DNA of 64,000 nucleotides. Source: Terrimonas pollutisoli. Lineage in GTDB: Bacteria; Bacteroidota; Bacteroidia; Chitinophagales; Chitinophagaceae. Both the position numbers and the translations under genes were made by a program. The number at the start of each line of letters is the position of its first letter. The stretch's first letter is position 1. Location: the NCBI RefSeq assembly GCF_029360765.1, contig NZ_JARKNA010000001.1, positions 868,001 to 932,000 on the forward strand, read 5' to 3'. The notes beneath the pieces were generated by a model. The model saw only the letters and a list, made by a program, of their open reading frames with translations, was not told the DNA's origin and ran no database searches. Shown here in pieces: positions 7,968 through 15,751 of the stretch.

Positions 7968-8618
7968 TTATCGCGATGACAAAAAGATGATCAGGCATAG
8001 GCAAAGGACGATAAACAGCATGAACCATACTTTTCTTTTTTCCCAGGTATCAGTCTGTTTATGCTGACGTTTGAACTGTTCAATCCTCGCTGTTATTTGT
8101 GTATCGTTGGTAGTAAGTTTCGTTAATCGTTCTGATAGCAATTGGATATATTGATAGGGAAGTGGGCGGCTACTTTTAAAGGTGCTTAAAATAATTTCTT
8201 TATTAATAGCCGGGTCGTTGAAAGAATTTATCAAGGTAATGTTCTCATCTGACAAGATCGTAATAAGGTGATCGTATAGCCCCCGGTGATACATTCGGTG
8301 GGCGTCTAACTTTGAGACATACCGATCCAGTTCCAATAGTTGTTTCAAAATAGAAACAGGAGTAACTAGCTCCTGTTTTATTTTTTTACCCATGCTTTGG
8401 GCGTACCAGCGTTGTTGCAGGTAGTAGTCTTTTTTTAAAGGGTTGCTTAATACTTCATACGCTTCCTTTATTTCGCCAAATTTTGCAGTAGCATAAAGAT
8501 CATCCTGTTTTTTATCAGGGTGATAGGTATGGGCGAGCCTCCGGTAAGCCTTTTTTATTTCTTCGCCTGTTGCTGATGGCTCCAGTTCGAGTATGCTATA
8601 ATAATCCTTCAATTGCAA
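7968..8618 (-). CDS. DnaJ-domain membrane-anchored protein
   Basis: A 216-residue J-domain protein. Residues 4-70 form the J domain: DYYSILELEPSATGEEIKKA, then YRRLAHTYHPDKKQDD with the HPD tripeptide that stimulates DnaK ATPase, then FGEIKEAYEVLSNPLKKDYY. There is no Gly/Phe region and no zinc-finger domain, so it is not DnaJ itself but a class C J-protein. The C-terminal 25 residues (WFMLFIVLCLCLIIFLSS) form one membrane helix, so it is probably tail-anchored with the J domain in the cytoplasm. The best frame begins at a TTG codon at 8618; no in-frame ATG lies just upstream. The middle region (90-185) is helical and unassigned. Client unknown. Confidence 0.88.
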   Translation of the reverse strand: MQLKDYYSILELEPSATGEEIKKAYRRLAHTYHPDKKQDDLYATAKFGEIKEAYEVLSNPLKKDYYLQQRWYAQSMGKKIKQELVTPVSILKQLLELDRYVSKLDAHRMYHRGLYDHLITILSDENITLINSFNDPAINKEIILSTFKSSRPLPYQYIQLLSERLTKLTTNDTQITARIEQFKRQHKQTDTWEKRKVWFMLFIVLCLCLIIFLSSR

Positions 8619-8682
8619 AGCCCTGCGAAGATAGGAGAGAAAAAAAATGTCGCATTGTCCGGATTTCCCGTAACTGAAAAAA

Positions 8683-9534
8683 TTATTTGAGGTATTTGTT
8701 AAAAAAGTCTATCGTTCTCTGCCAGGCAAGTTTAGCGGCTTCTTCATTGTAGCGGGTTGGCGCTGTATCGTTGTGAAATGCATGATTGACTCCATCATAC
8801 AAATATTGCTCATATTTAACACCTGCTTTCTTCAAGGCTTCTTCGTAGGCGGCCATGCCTGCATTTATCCTTTCGTCGAGACCGGCATAATGTAGTTGAA
8901 CAGCTGCTTTTATCTTAGGAACGTCAGCAAGTTCAGGTGGACGGCCATAAAATGCAACCGCTGCTTTCAATGAAGACACATTTACTGCCAGGCTATTGGC
9001 CATAGCGCCGCCCCAGCAAAAACCAACGCAGCCAAAATTGCCATTGGCATCTTTCCTGGTTTTTAAATAATCAAAAACTTTAATAAAATTTAGCAAACTG
9101 TCTTCTGCTTTCAATTGCTGGAATTTTGTTCTTGCCTCGTCTTCATTCGCCGGCGTACCTCCCAAGGGTGACAATGCATTTGGCGCAATCGCTAAATAAC
9201 CTGCATTGGCAGCACGTCTCGTTACATCTTCTATGTGTCCATTCAACCCCCGGTTTTCGTGAATGACGACAACAGCCGGATATTTTTTTTCTTCTTTAGG
9301 CCGGGCCAAATAGGCCTGCATTTCGCCATTCACACCCGGATAAGTGATGCGTTCAGTGAAAAGATCCTGTGCAGAAGTAATGGCAGCACGGGTAGCATTT
9401 ACTTCAATCATTGGCAATATGGCCAGGGCAGCAGCAGTGCTGCCGGTTAATAATGCAAGCCTGCGGAGAAACTCAGTTCTTGAAAGTGGTTTATGAGTAT
9501 ACTCGTCGTAGAGGTTAATGATGCGCTGGTCCAT
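8683..9534 (-). CDS. Dienelactone hydrolase family protein, exported
   Basis: A 283-residue alpha/beta hydrolase of the dienelactone hydrolase type. The N-terminus (LSRTEFLRRLALLTGSTAAA, residues 18-37) is a basic stretch then a hydrophobic run, like a Tat or membrane signal; RR is at residues 25-26. The hydrolase body follows with PAVVVIHENRGLNGHIEDV (oxyanion region), GYLAIAPNALSPLGG, and the nucleophile elbow GCVGFCWGGAMAN, with Cys in the G-x-C-x-G-G position as in dienelactone hydrolases. LHYAGLDERINAG supplies the Asp and YDGVNHAFHND the His, completing a Cys-Asp-His triad. Length and motifs are complete. Natural substrate unknown; many such exported homologues are general esterases. 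Confidence 0.9.
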   Translation of the reverse strand: MDQRIINLYDEYTHKPLSRTEFLRRLALLTGSTAAALAILPMIEVNATRAAITSAQDLFTERITYPGVNGEMQAYLARPKEEKKYPAVVVIHENRGLNGHIEDVTRRAANAGYLAIAPNALSPLGGTPANEDEARTKFQQLKAEDSLLNFIKVFDYLKTRKDANGNFGCVGFCWGGAMANSLAVNVSSLKAAVAFYGRPPELADVPKIKAAVQLHYAGLDERINAGMAAYEEALKKAGVKYEQYLYDGVNHAFHNDTAPTRYNEEAAKLAWQRTIDFFNKYLK

Positions 9535-9721
9535 AAAAAAGTTTTAGGTGTCTGAAGTTACGAATTGAGTTGTTAAAAAAATTTACCAAAAGTTTTCACA
9601 ACAATGGCTATCAGAAAGAAGGCGTGCAACTTCATGGCATGTTAATAGCTCATATTTGTGGTATCAGATCTTTCTATACTTCAATATTTTCTTGCTAGTG
9701 AAAACAATTAAACATTCTTAC

Positions 9722-11173
9722 ATGAAACGCCTTTTATTTATAGCCGGCATGGTAATATCCATCCTGGTTTTGGGCTCATTAAAAAATTCCGTATCGGCTC
9801 AGCGAGTAGGTATCAGCATTTCATACCAAACTTTTTATGATGAATTAGGTCCTTACGGTCGATGGATCGATTATCCTGATTATGGTTATGTTTGGACGCC
9901 TGACATGGGCCCTGATTTTCAGCCCTACAGTACCGGTGGCCACTGGGTTTGGACGGATGAATATGATTGGATGTGGGTATCTGATTATTCCTGGGGCTGG
10001 GCTCCTTTCCACTATGGACGCTGGTTCTATGATCCATTTTATGGCTGGATGTGGGTGCCGGGTTATGATTGGTCACCTGCATGGGTATCGTGGAGAACGG
10101 GTGGCGATTATTACGGCTGGGCGCCTATAAGCCCGGGTATCAACATCAGTATTGGCTTCGGCAATTACAATCCACCTTCTAACTACTGGTGTTTTGCGCC
10201 CCGTCAATACATTGGCTCACGTCATATCAATAATTATTATGTTGACAGGAGCCGCAATACCACTATTATTAACAACACCACCATCATTAATAACTATGGT
10301 AACCGAAATAATGTTTTTGTAAACGGACCAAGACGTGGTGATGCTGAAAGATATGCAGGAAGCATACGTCCCGTTAGCTTCCGGGATTCGGACAGACCAG
10401 GTAGAAGAGAATTTAGAAATAACCAGGTGAATTTGTATCGTCCGCAGATACAACGTGACAATAACCGGAATTTTGCGCCAAGAAATTTTGATCGTTACGA
10501 AAGGAATGCCCGGAACAATGATAATAGAATAAGAAGAAATGATAATAACCTGCCTGAACGCAGAGAATTGAATGCAAACAATAACCGGAGAAATGATATT
10601 GCTGATCGTCGGGGAAATGATTTTGACCGGATACGAAACCGACAGCTGGCTGAAAGAAATCAGAATAGCCGAAGAGTAAATGATGATGTGCAATCACCTG
10701 CCGAAAACAGACGTTTTGAAAGACAAAGGCAAGATGTAATCAACAGGAATGCTGATCGTCCACAAATTGACAATGAAAGAAACAATCGTCGTTTTGAAAG
10801 AAGGGCAGATGAGATGCCGCGTAATAACCGTCGATTTGAAAGACGGGAAATAACAAATGAGCCTGCACAACGACAAATAGAACGTCAGCAACAACAAAGA
10901 CAATTTGAAAGACGTGAAATACGAAATGAACCTGTGCAAAGACAAGTAGAACGTCAGCAGCCACAGCAACAGCAGCGACAGTTTGAAAGACGTGAAATTG
11001 ACAGGGGCAATCGTTTTGAACAACCCCGTCGTGAAGTAAGAAGCGAGCCTTCACAACGGCAAATAGAACGTCAGCCACAACAACAACAGCAACAACGACA
11101 GTTTGAAAGTCGCGGTGGTGATAACAGGGGAAATGGTAATGGTCGTGGAAGATCCGATCGCCGTGACGGATAA
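9722..11173 (+). CDS. Secreted DUF6600-like YGW-rich protein with R/N/Q-rich repetitive tail
   Basis: A 483-residue secreted protein. MKRLLFIAGMVISILVLGSL is a signal peptide, ending near VSAQ. The start is put at the ATG at 9722; the frame continues upstream to 9656 but would bury the signal peptide. Residues 35-165 are packed with repeats of the type YGRW, GYVWTPD, WVWTDEYDWMWVSD, GWAPFHYGRW, GWMWVPG, YYGWAPISPG, the pattern I associate with DUF6600 surface proteins. The second half is low-complexity: N/R-rich, then tandem repeats with RRFERRE, NEPAQRQIERQ and runs of Gln. It is strongly basic, so it may bind polyanions on the surface. A strong terminator follows 24 bases after the stop. 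Confidence 0.8.
   Translation: MKRLLFIAGMVISILVLGSLKNSVSAQRVGISISYQTFYDELGPYGRWIDYPDYGYVWTPDMGPDFQPYSTGGHWVWTDEYDWMWVSDYSWGWAPFHYGRWFYDPFYGWMWVPGYDWSPAWVSWRTGGDYYGWAPISPGINISIGFGNYNPPSNYWCFAPRQYIGSRHINNYYVDRSRNTTIINNTTIINNYGNRNNVFVNGPRRGDAERYAGSIRPVSFRDSDRPGRREFRNNQVNLYRPQIQRDNNRNFAPRNFDRYERNARNNDNRIRRNDNNLPERRELNANNNRRNDIADRRGNDFDRIRNRQLAERNQNSRRVNDDVQSPAENRRFERQRQDVINRNADRPQIDNERNNRRFERRADEMPRNNRRFERREITNEPAQRQIERQQQQRQFERREIRNEPVQRQVERQQPQQQQRQFERREIDRGNRFEQPRREVRSEPSQRQIERQPQQQQQQRQFESRGGDNRGNGNGRGRSDRRDG
10827..11112 (+). repeat. Tandem repeat encoding RxFERRE/RQxERQ units
   Basis: The 3' end of the DUF6600-like gene is built from about three imperfect units of roughly 75-105 bases. Each contains a FERRE or FESRG block (gtttgaaagacg variants at 10835, 10904, 10981 and 11100), a block coding for EP(A/V/S)QRQ(I/V)ERQ (10859, 10928, 11045) and a CAA/CAG-rich run coding for poly-Gln of varying length. 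Unit length differs by multiples of three, consistent with slippage or recombination that preserves the frame. Confidence 0.8.
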
Positions 11174-11196
11174 GTAACGACTTTAACGAGATCATC

Positions 11197-11221
11197 AAAA
11201 AGACCCTTCGGGGTCTTTTTT
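11197..11221 (+). terminator. Rho-independent terminator
   Basis: A perfect 10-base-pair stem (AAAAAGACCC with GGGTCTTTTT) closed by a TTCG tetraloop, ending in a run of six T. It lies 24 bases after the stop of the DUF6600-like gene and before the lipoprotein gene at 11324, separating the two transcripts. Confidence 0.9.
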
Positions 11222-11323
11222 GTTACCTTAAAATCAACCAAACTTCAAGTTTCGAAATTCCTGGATATACCTGCCTGATAAAAAGCGGCCGTTAATTTGC
11301 TGTGGCATTTAGTAAATCATTTT

Positions 11324-11818
11324 ATGAAAACTTGTTTTGCCCTTGTCTTTAGTTTACTCCTTTTATCCTGCAACAATGCCTCAAATACAAAAGAGGAGGC
11401 ACCTATTCCGGATGCAAATAGTTCAGTGCATGTTGAACAAAAAGATAGCATGACAGCAGCAATAGATAGTGTTCCTCAAAACATACAGGTAGACAGTGTT
11501 ATTCATCTTTCATTTCCAACCGATAGTGTTTCGATAACTGTGAAAGGTCATGTGGATAAGAAAGGGAATCCGGTCATTTGTTATTTGCCCGTCACGAAGG
11601 GAAGTAAGTTGACGGCTTCTGTAGTTCCGGATAATACGAAGGCGACAATACGTTTTAGTCATCTCTACCTGCCGGACGGAAAAAGCGACGGACCGTTTGG
11701 AAACACGTTGAAATATGCACTCAGACAAAAAGGTACTTACAAACTTTATATTGGGCCAAATAAGATGGCCGGTGATCCATTTAGCACAGATTTTATATTG
11801 AAAATAAAAGTGGAGTAG
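11324..11818 (+). CDS. Lipoprotein of unknown function
   Basis: A 164-residue lipoprotein. MKTCFALVFSLLLLSCNNAS contains a clear lipobox (LLLSC, Cys about residue 16), followed by an acidic Ser/Asn linker, so it should not be retained by a Lol-avoidance signal. The start is the ATG at 11324; an upstream TTG would extend it by nine residues. Residues 60-164 look like a beta-rich domain: FPTDSVSITVKGHVDKKGN, ICYLPVTKGSKLTASVVP and GTYKLYIGPNKMAGDPFSTD. This resembles a bacterial pre-peptidase or inhibitor-like beta-sandwich, but I cannot name a family. Convergent with the GH97 gene; 5 bases separate the stops. Confidence 0.78.
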   Translation: MKTCFALVFSLLLLSCNNASNTKEEAPIPDANSSVHVEQKDSMTAAIDSVPQNIQVDSVIHLSFPTDSVSITVKGHVDKKGNPVICYLPVTKGSKLTASVVPDNTKATIRFSHLYLPDGKSDGPFGNTLKYALRQKGTYKLYIGPNKMAGDPFSTDFILKIKVE

Positions 11819-11823
11819 CGATC

Positions 11824-13800
11824 TTAGTTTTTCTTTTTCAGTCGCATAATATATCCACCTCCGGGAGCCATTTTTACTTTAATCGTATTTGTTCCTGAAA
11901 CCTGCATGGTTGATAATTTATAATCGGATGGATAGCGGTCAGCATTTACACCGTCTTCACAAATACTGGCTTCATAATTACCGTCTTCTAAAAAGGAAAG
12001 ATCAACAGATAACTCTCTTGCCGTCCAGTCTGTCATGCCGCCGATGAACCAATCGTTTCCTTTTTTCCGGGCTGTAACAATATAATCCCCAACTTTTGCA
12101 TCCAGTACAATAGTTGTGTCCCATGTAGTAGGAATGCTGCCAAGCAACTCCATAAATGATGGTTCCATTAATCCCTGCGAAGGATTGCCTGAAAACAACT
12201 GAATGGGGCTTTCATACACAACGAACATGGCGGCCTGGTGGCAACGTGTGCCCATTGACATTACTTTATCACCAATCGGCCGAAATGTTTTTGCTGTTGC
12301 ATTATCTAAAATGCCTGGTTCATAATCCATAGGCCCTGATACCATCCGGATAAAAGGCAAAAGCAGATCATGTTCAGGTGTAGCCTTTTCACTCCAAATA
12401 TTATACTCCGACCCTAGTACTCCTTCACGGGTTATTGCATTCGGAAAGGTTCGGTTAAAACCAGCCGGCTTAAAAGCACCATGATACATGATCATGATCT
12501 TGTGCCTGGCGCAAGCTTCTGCAATCCGGAAATAAAAATTGACCATGAGTTGATCATCCCGATCCATAAAATCAGTCATGATAAAATCTACGCCCCATTT
12601 ATTAAACTGTTCCAAGGCCGGTTCTAATTGCCTGGATAATGTCATAGCAAGCGTCCACATGCTGAGTTTTATATTTTTCTCTTTTGCGTAGGCCGCAATC
12701 TCGTCCATATTGATTGCAGGATTTATTTTGAACAGGTCTTTATAATCACTCCAGCCTGCATCCATCATGATGCGATCAAAGCCAAATCGCCTGGCGAAAT
12801 CGATATAGTATTTATATGTAGCAGTATTAACACCGGTTTTAAACGGTACATTAAAAAGATTAATACCAATGATCCATTCATCAGTGCCTTTGCCGGGATT
12901 TATCCATGATATATCTTTCACCCGGGACGGAGACGCCAGCCGGTATACCAAATCATTAGCCGGTAGGTCTTTGTCATTCTCCGCAATAAGTAAAACTCTC
13001 CAGGGAAAATTTCTTGTGCCTTTTGTCCTGGCAATATAACCGGCCCGTTTTGTTACAATGGCCTGGGGAAATTCGCCTTCAGCCGTTTTTTCTTCTAATG
13101 GATAGGGTGCAAAATGTCCACTCAGTAAATTATTATTATTGCCATTTATAAACATGCCGGGATAATCTTCCAGGTCGGATTCGGTGATGATGATCTTAGG
13201 GCCATTTGATGGCGCAATAAGCACCGGAGTAAAGCACAAATTGTTTTTAGTTAAACTGTCAAGCGGTTTAAATTGATAAGGTTCCTCAAAACTGGTGTGA
13301 TAGATATCTGTATTTTCCCGTTTAACAACTTCAGGATAATAGATCGGATGGTTTGCCGGAAAATTGAAGCCTGCTATTTCCTGCCTGATAATAATACTGT
13401 CTTTACTATGTGATAGAAAACGGTAAGCCACACCATCATCATACACCCTGAATACAACACTAAAAGGTTGCTTGAAGCGGATGGTCAGCTCATTAAAAAC
13501 ATCCGGAATGGTTTTTCTTTTTTCCGGAACAGGTGAAATGATAATTGAATTGTTGTAACGGGTGCTGGCTTTTTTAAAACTTAGGTTGCCCGACAGATCG
13601 GTACCATCCTGCAGTTGCAGATTTATTTCAGAAGGCAGCAGTATTATTTCATTGTTGTATCGTATTGAATAGAATAGTTTATCCTTTGCTTCTACGATCA
13701 ATTTTATTTTTCCGTTGGGCGAATTGATCTCCTTTTTGTCAGCACCATAGCAAAAATTGAATAGTAGCAAAAAAGATATGGCAACGCAATTCTTATTCAT
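11824..13800 (-). CDS. Glycoside hydrolase family 97
   Basis: A 658-residue secreted GH97 enzyme (SusB-type family; alpha-glucosidases and alpha-galactosidases of Bacteroidota). The N-terminus (MNKNCVAISFLLLFNFCYGA) is a signal peptide. Residues 25-290 form the beta-sandwich (NSPNGKIKLIVEAKDKLFYS, FRVYDDGVAYRF). A (beta/alpha)8 barrel follows: YYIDFARRFGFDRIMMDAGW, INMDEIAAYAKEKNIKLSMW, GVDFIMTDFMDRDDQLMVNF, YHGAFKPAGFNRTFPNAIT, REGVLGSEYN. The Asp in TDFMDRDD sits where retaining GH97 members have their nucleophile, which would favour an alpha-galactosidase-type retaining mechanism; that reading needs alignment. The C-terminus is a beta domain. The start is the ATG at 13800; the preceding codon is TTG. 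The MFS transporter gene lies just upstream, possibly taking up the released sugar. Confidence 0.93.
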   Translation of the reverse strand: MNKNCVAISFLLLFNFCYGADKKEINSPNGKIKLIVEAKDKLFYSIRYNNEIILLPSEINLQLQDGTDLSGNLSFKKASTRYNNSIIISPVPEKRKTIPDVFNELTIRFKQPFSVVFRVYDDGVAYRFLSHSKDSIIIRQEIAGFNFPANHPIYYPEVVKRENTDIYHTSFEEPYQFKPLDSLTKNNLCFTPVLIAPSNGPKIIITESDLEDYPGMFINGNNNNLLSGHFAPYPLEEKTAEGEFPQAIVTKRAGYIARTKGTRNFPWRVLLIAENDKDLPANDLVYRLASPSRVKDISWINPGKGTDEWIIGINLFNVPFKTGVNTATYKYYIDFARRFGFDRIMMDAGWSDYKDLFKINPAINMDEIAAYAKEKNIKLSMWTLAMTLSRQLEPALEQFNKWGVDFIMTDFMDRDDQLMVNFYFRIAEACARHKIMIMYHGAFKPAGFNRTFPNAITREGVLGSEYNIWSEKATPEHDLLLPFIRMVSGPMDYEPGILDNATAKTFRPIGDKVMSMGTRCHQAAMFVVYESPIQLFSGNPSQGLMEPSFMELLGSIPTTWDTTIVLDAKVGDYIVTARKKGNDWFIGGMTDWTARELSVDLSFLEDGNYEASICEDGVNADRYPSDYKLSTMQVSGTNTIKVKMAPGGGYIMRLKKKN

Positions 13801-13874
13801 CAAAAGAATATTTAATGAATGAAAATAGCGAATGTTTAGCTTTTGGAAATTCGGCTCATTATGAGCAGGTCGAA

Positions 13875-15032
13875 CTACTTCAGCGCCTTAATTTTTGAAA
13901 CCATGAGGCTAATGCTAATACCCAACAAACCAATTACGGCAAAAGAATAACGAAGACTAAAGAGTTGGGCAATATAACCGATCAATGGTGGTCCCATCAA
14001 AAAGCCAAGAAAGCTGATACTGGAAACAGCTGCTAATGCCATGCCGGGAGGAATTTTTGACTGCTTTCCGGCTGCGCTGTATACCATCGGTACAATAGAA
14101 GAGACGCCAAACCCGACAATCAAAAATCCAAGTGTGGCAGTGATGATATGAGGAAGGATTACTGATAAAAACAACCCGGAAGAAATAAGCACGCCGCTAA
14201 TCTTTAACATCGTCTGGCGGCCATATTTGCTAATTAGCCGATCCCCGACAAATCTACCGGATGCCATAGCAATCATGAAACACATATAGCCCAGGGCAAT
14301 CAACGATTTTGGTGCATGTACTACATCCTGGAAGTAGACACCACTCCAATCAAACATCGCTCCTTCACTCGCCATGCTGAAAAAACCAATAACTCCAAAT
14401 TGCATCAGCATGCCATCCGGTTTGGAGAAGAAAGATTTTTTTTCTGGTGGATTAGCCGCTTTACCCCATTGCAGGTATCTCTGTGAAATAACAATGGTGA
14501 TAAAAACCAACGCTGTAATGATCCAAAAATGAATATAGGGAGTGATATGTTGCGACATCATCAAAAGGCCGATCGCAGCGCCGGCAAAACCTGCGGTGCT
14601 CCACACTCCATGAAATGAGGTCATGATTGGCCGGCCATATAATTTTTCCGCCCTGATTGCCTGCGTATTTACGGAGATATTACACATGTTTCCGCAGATG
14701 CCAAACAGGAAAAGACCTAAAGCCAGGTGCCAGGGTTGTGTGGCCAGTGCGAGGTTGGTCAAACAAATAGCATACAACACCAGGCAAATACGCAAAACTT
14801 TTTTACTTCCGTAATGGGTGATCAATCTGCCGGAGAATGGCATCGCTGTTAACTGTCCGGCAGGAAGCATTAATAGAATGCTGCCCAAAGCTGCATCACT
14901 CAATTGCAACGAGGTTTTGATGTCCGGGATGCGACTAGCCCAGGATGCAAAGCAAAGCCCCTGGCAAAAAAAGAAAGCGGATACTGCAATGCGTATTTGT
15001 TGTTTTGAATACGTTGGCGCAGTAATATCCAT
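13875..15032 (-). CDS. MFS transporter (YbjJ-like)
   Basis: A major facilitator with 12 hydrophobic segments. Near the N-terminus is FFFCQGLCFASWASRIPDIK, then LQLSDAALGSILLMLPAGQL and PFSGRLITHYGSKKVLR (motif A position); the layout resembles the YbjJ/fucose-permease-like branch. I place the start at the ATG at 15032 (MDITAPTYSKQQIR, 385 residues), which puts the first helix about 15 residues in. An upstream ATG at 15119 would add 29 residues with no hydrophobic content (MKLSLVSVFRNSQRL) and cannot be excluded. It ends 75 bases upstream of the GH97 start, same strand, so co-expression with the glycosidase is plausible. Substrate unknown. Confidence 0.85.
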   Translation of the reverse strand: MDITAPTYSKQQIRIAVSAFFFCQGLCFASWASRIPDIKTSLQLSDAALGSILLMLPAGQLTAMPFSGRLITHYGSKKVLRICLVLYAICLTNLALATQPWHLALGLFLFGICGNMCNISVNTQAIRAEKLYGRPIMTSFHGVWSTAGFAGAAIGLLMMSQHITPYIHFWIITALVFITIVISQRYLQWGKAANPPEKKSFFSKPDGMLMQFGVIGFFSMASEGAMFDWSGVYFQDVVHAPKSLIALGYMCFMIAMASGRFVGDRLISKYGRQTMLKISGVLISSGLFLSVILPHIITATLGFLIVGFGVSSIVPMVYSAAGKQSKIPPGMALAAVSSISFLGFLMGPPLIGYIAQLFSLRYSFAVIGLLGISISLMVSKIKALK

Positions 15033-15120
15033 ATCGTTCTTTGTCTTTGTGAACGAACCTGTTAATGGGGTTATTAATCGTTGTGAATTTCTAAATACAC
15101 TTACCAAACTTAATTTCATC

Positions 15121-15178
15121 GAGTTGCTATTTTAGTAACTATGGCGAGCAACTCCCTGAGGGAATGTTCTGTTTAGAA
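15121..15178. promoter_or_regulatory. Cluster of three inverted repeats upstream of the MFS/GH97 genes
   Basis: Three palindromes follow each other: GAGTTGCT (15121-15128) with AGCAACTC (15147-15154); TCCCTGAGGGA (15153-15163, 11-base perfect palindrome); and GTTCT with AGAAC around a four-base loop (15165-15178). They sit immediately upstream of the longer MFS start and about 90-145 bases upstream of the preferred one, in the expected promoter/leader region. They could be an operator or a structured leader; no T-tract makes them a standard terminator. Confidence 0.4.
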
Positions 15179-15445
15179 CGCGGCAAAAATACGAATTATA
15201 ATTAAGCGATATGTTAACACTGTTTATTATCTCTTAAAAACTTCTCTTTTCCAATTTTTCTCTTTCAAATTCATTGGGTTAGAGAAATCATCTTATAGAC
15301 GTGCCTTCAGGTATTGTGAAGGCCAGCCAATTATCTCTTCCAATTCCTTTGCAGGTAGATATTATAAGATGCCTTTCGACAGCTTCCAGAAAAGTCCATT
15401 AGGTGTAGGAGCTTTTTCATAGTTCGATTATGGGGAAACGGTTTG
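15179..15445. other. Gene-poor stretch between the MFS gene and a small lipoprotein gene
   Basis: Together with the inverted-repeat cluster before it, this forms a stretch of more than 300 bases with no intact gene. 15179-15292 is AT-rich with nothing recognisable. 15293-15427 holds a minus-strand frame that looks like a possible gene remnant, entered separately. No RNA gene is seen. Confidence 0.5.
15293..15427 (-). pseudogene. Possible remnant of a decayed coding sequence
   Basis: One minus-strand frame from 15427 to 15293 reads as two protein-like segments joined in frame: NYEKAPTPNGLFWKLSKGIL, then a single TAA (15362-15364), then YLPAKELEEIIGWPSQYLKA, followed by another stop. Trp, Tyr and Pro placement looks protein-like rather than random AT-rich noise. 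There is no start codon and no recognised family, and chance translation of 43 codons is possible. It lies just downstream of the small lipoprotein gene on the same strand. Confidence 0.2.
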
Positions 15446-15610
15446 TTATTTCCTCACTTTGGACACAATGATCAGGATAATTACTACAACTAAGCCAACC
15501 AGGAAAAAAGCCCACCACATACCTGCCTTGAATATTGTTTCAACTGCGCCGCAACTGCTCAAGACAAATAGGGTAAAGAAAAAAGGAAATAAATACGGTG
15601 ATAATTTCAT
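15446..15610 (-). CDS. Small lipoprotein with C-terminal membrane helix (54 residues)
   Basis: A short gene: ATG at 15610, TAA at 15446-15448. The protein begins MKLSPYLFPFFFTLFVLSSC, a signal sequence with a lipobox (VLSSC, Cys at residue 20). It continues GAVETIFKAGMWWAF and ends in a hydrophobic helix (FFLVGLVVVIILIIVSK) with a basic tail. The pattern SCGAVE-x-x-F-K-A-G-x-W-x-G-x-x... is one I recall from many very small Bacteroidota membrane proteins, often misannotated as phosphatidate cytidylyltransferase. A doubly anchored small envelope protein is the natural reading; function unknown. The CvpA-CAP gene upstream on the same strand ends 141 bases before its start. Confidence 0.75.
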   Translation of the reverse strand: MKLSPYLFPFFFTLFVLSSCGAVETIFKAGMWWAFFLVGLVVVIILIIVSKVRK

Positions 15611-15751
15611 AGTCAAATTCTTTAATAAAATAAAAATTCAACTATTATACCATTTTACATTTCTGAATCGGTGGGGAAAATTTGCATCGTTGAATCGGGA
15701 ACAAAATGATCTTTTTGAATCAACAAAAACTGTTGACGATATGATTGGATA

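Noticed and set aside
8641..8682. Possible ATG start for the DnaJ-domain gene further upstream
   Set aside because: The in-frame codons upstream of the TTG at 8618 contain no ATG or GTG close enough, and the J domain already begins at residue 4.
10217..11198. Several minus-strand frames across the DUF6600-like gene
   Set aside because: Antisense shadows of a repetitive, codon-biased gene; translations are Ile/Val/Phe-rich with no family.
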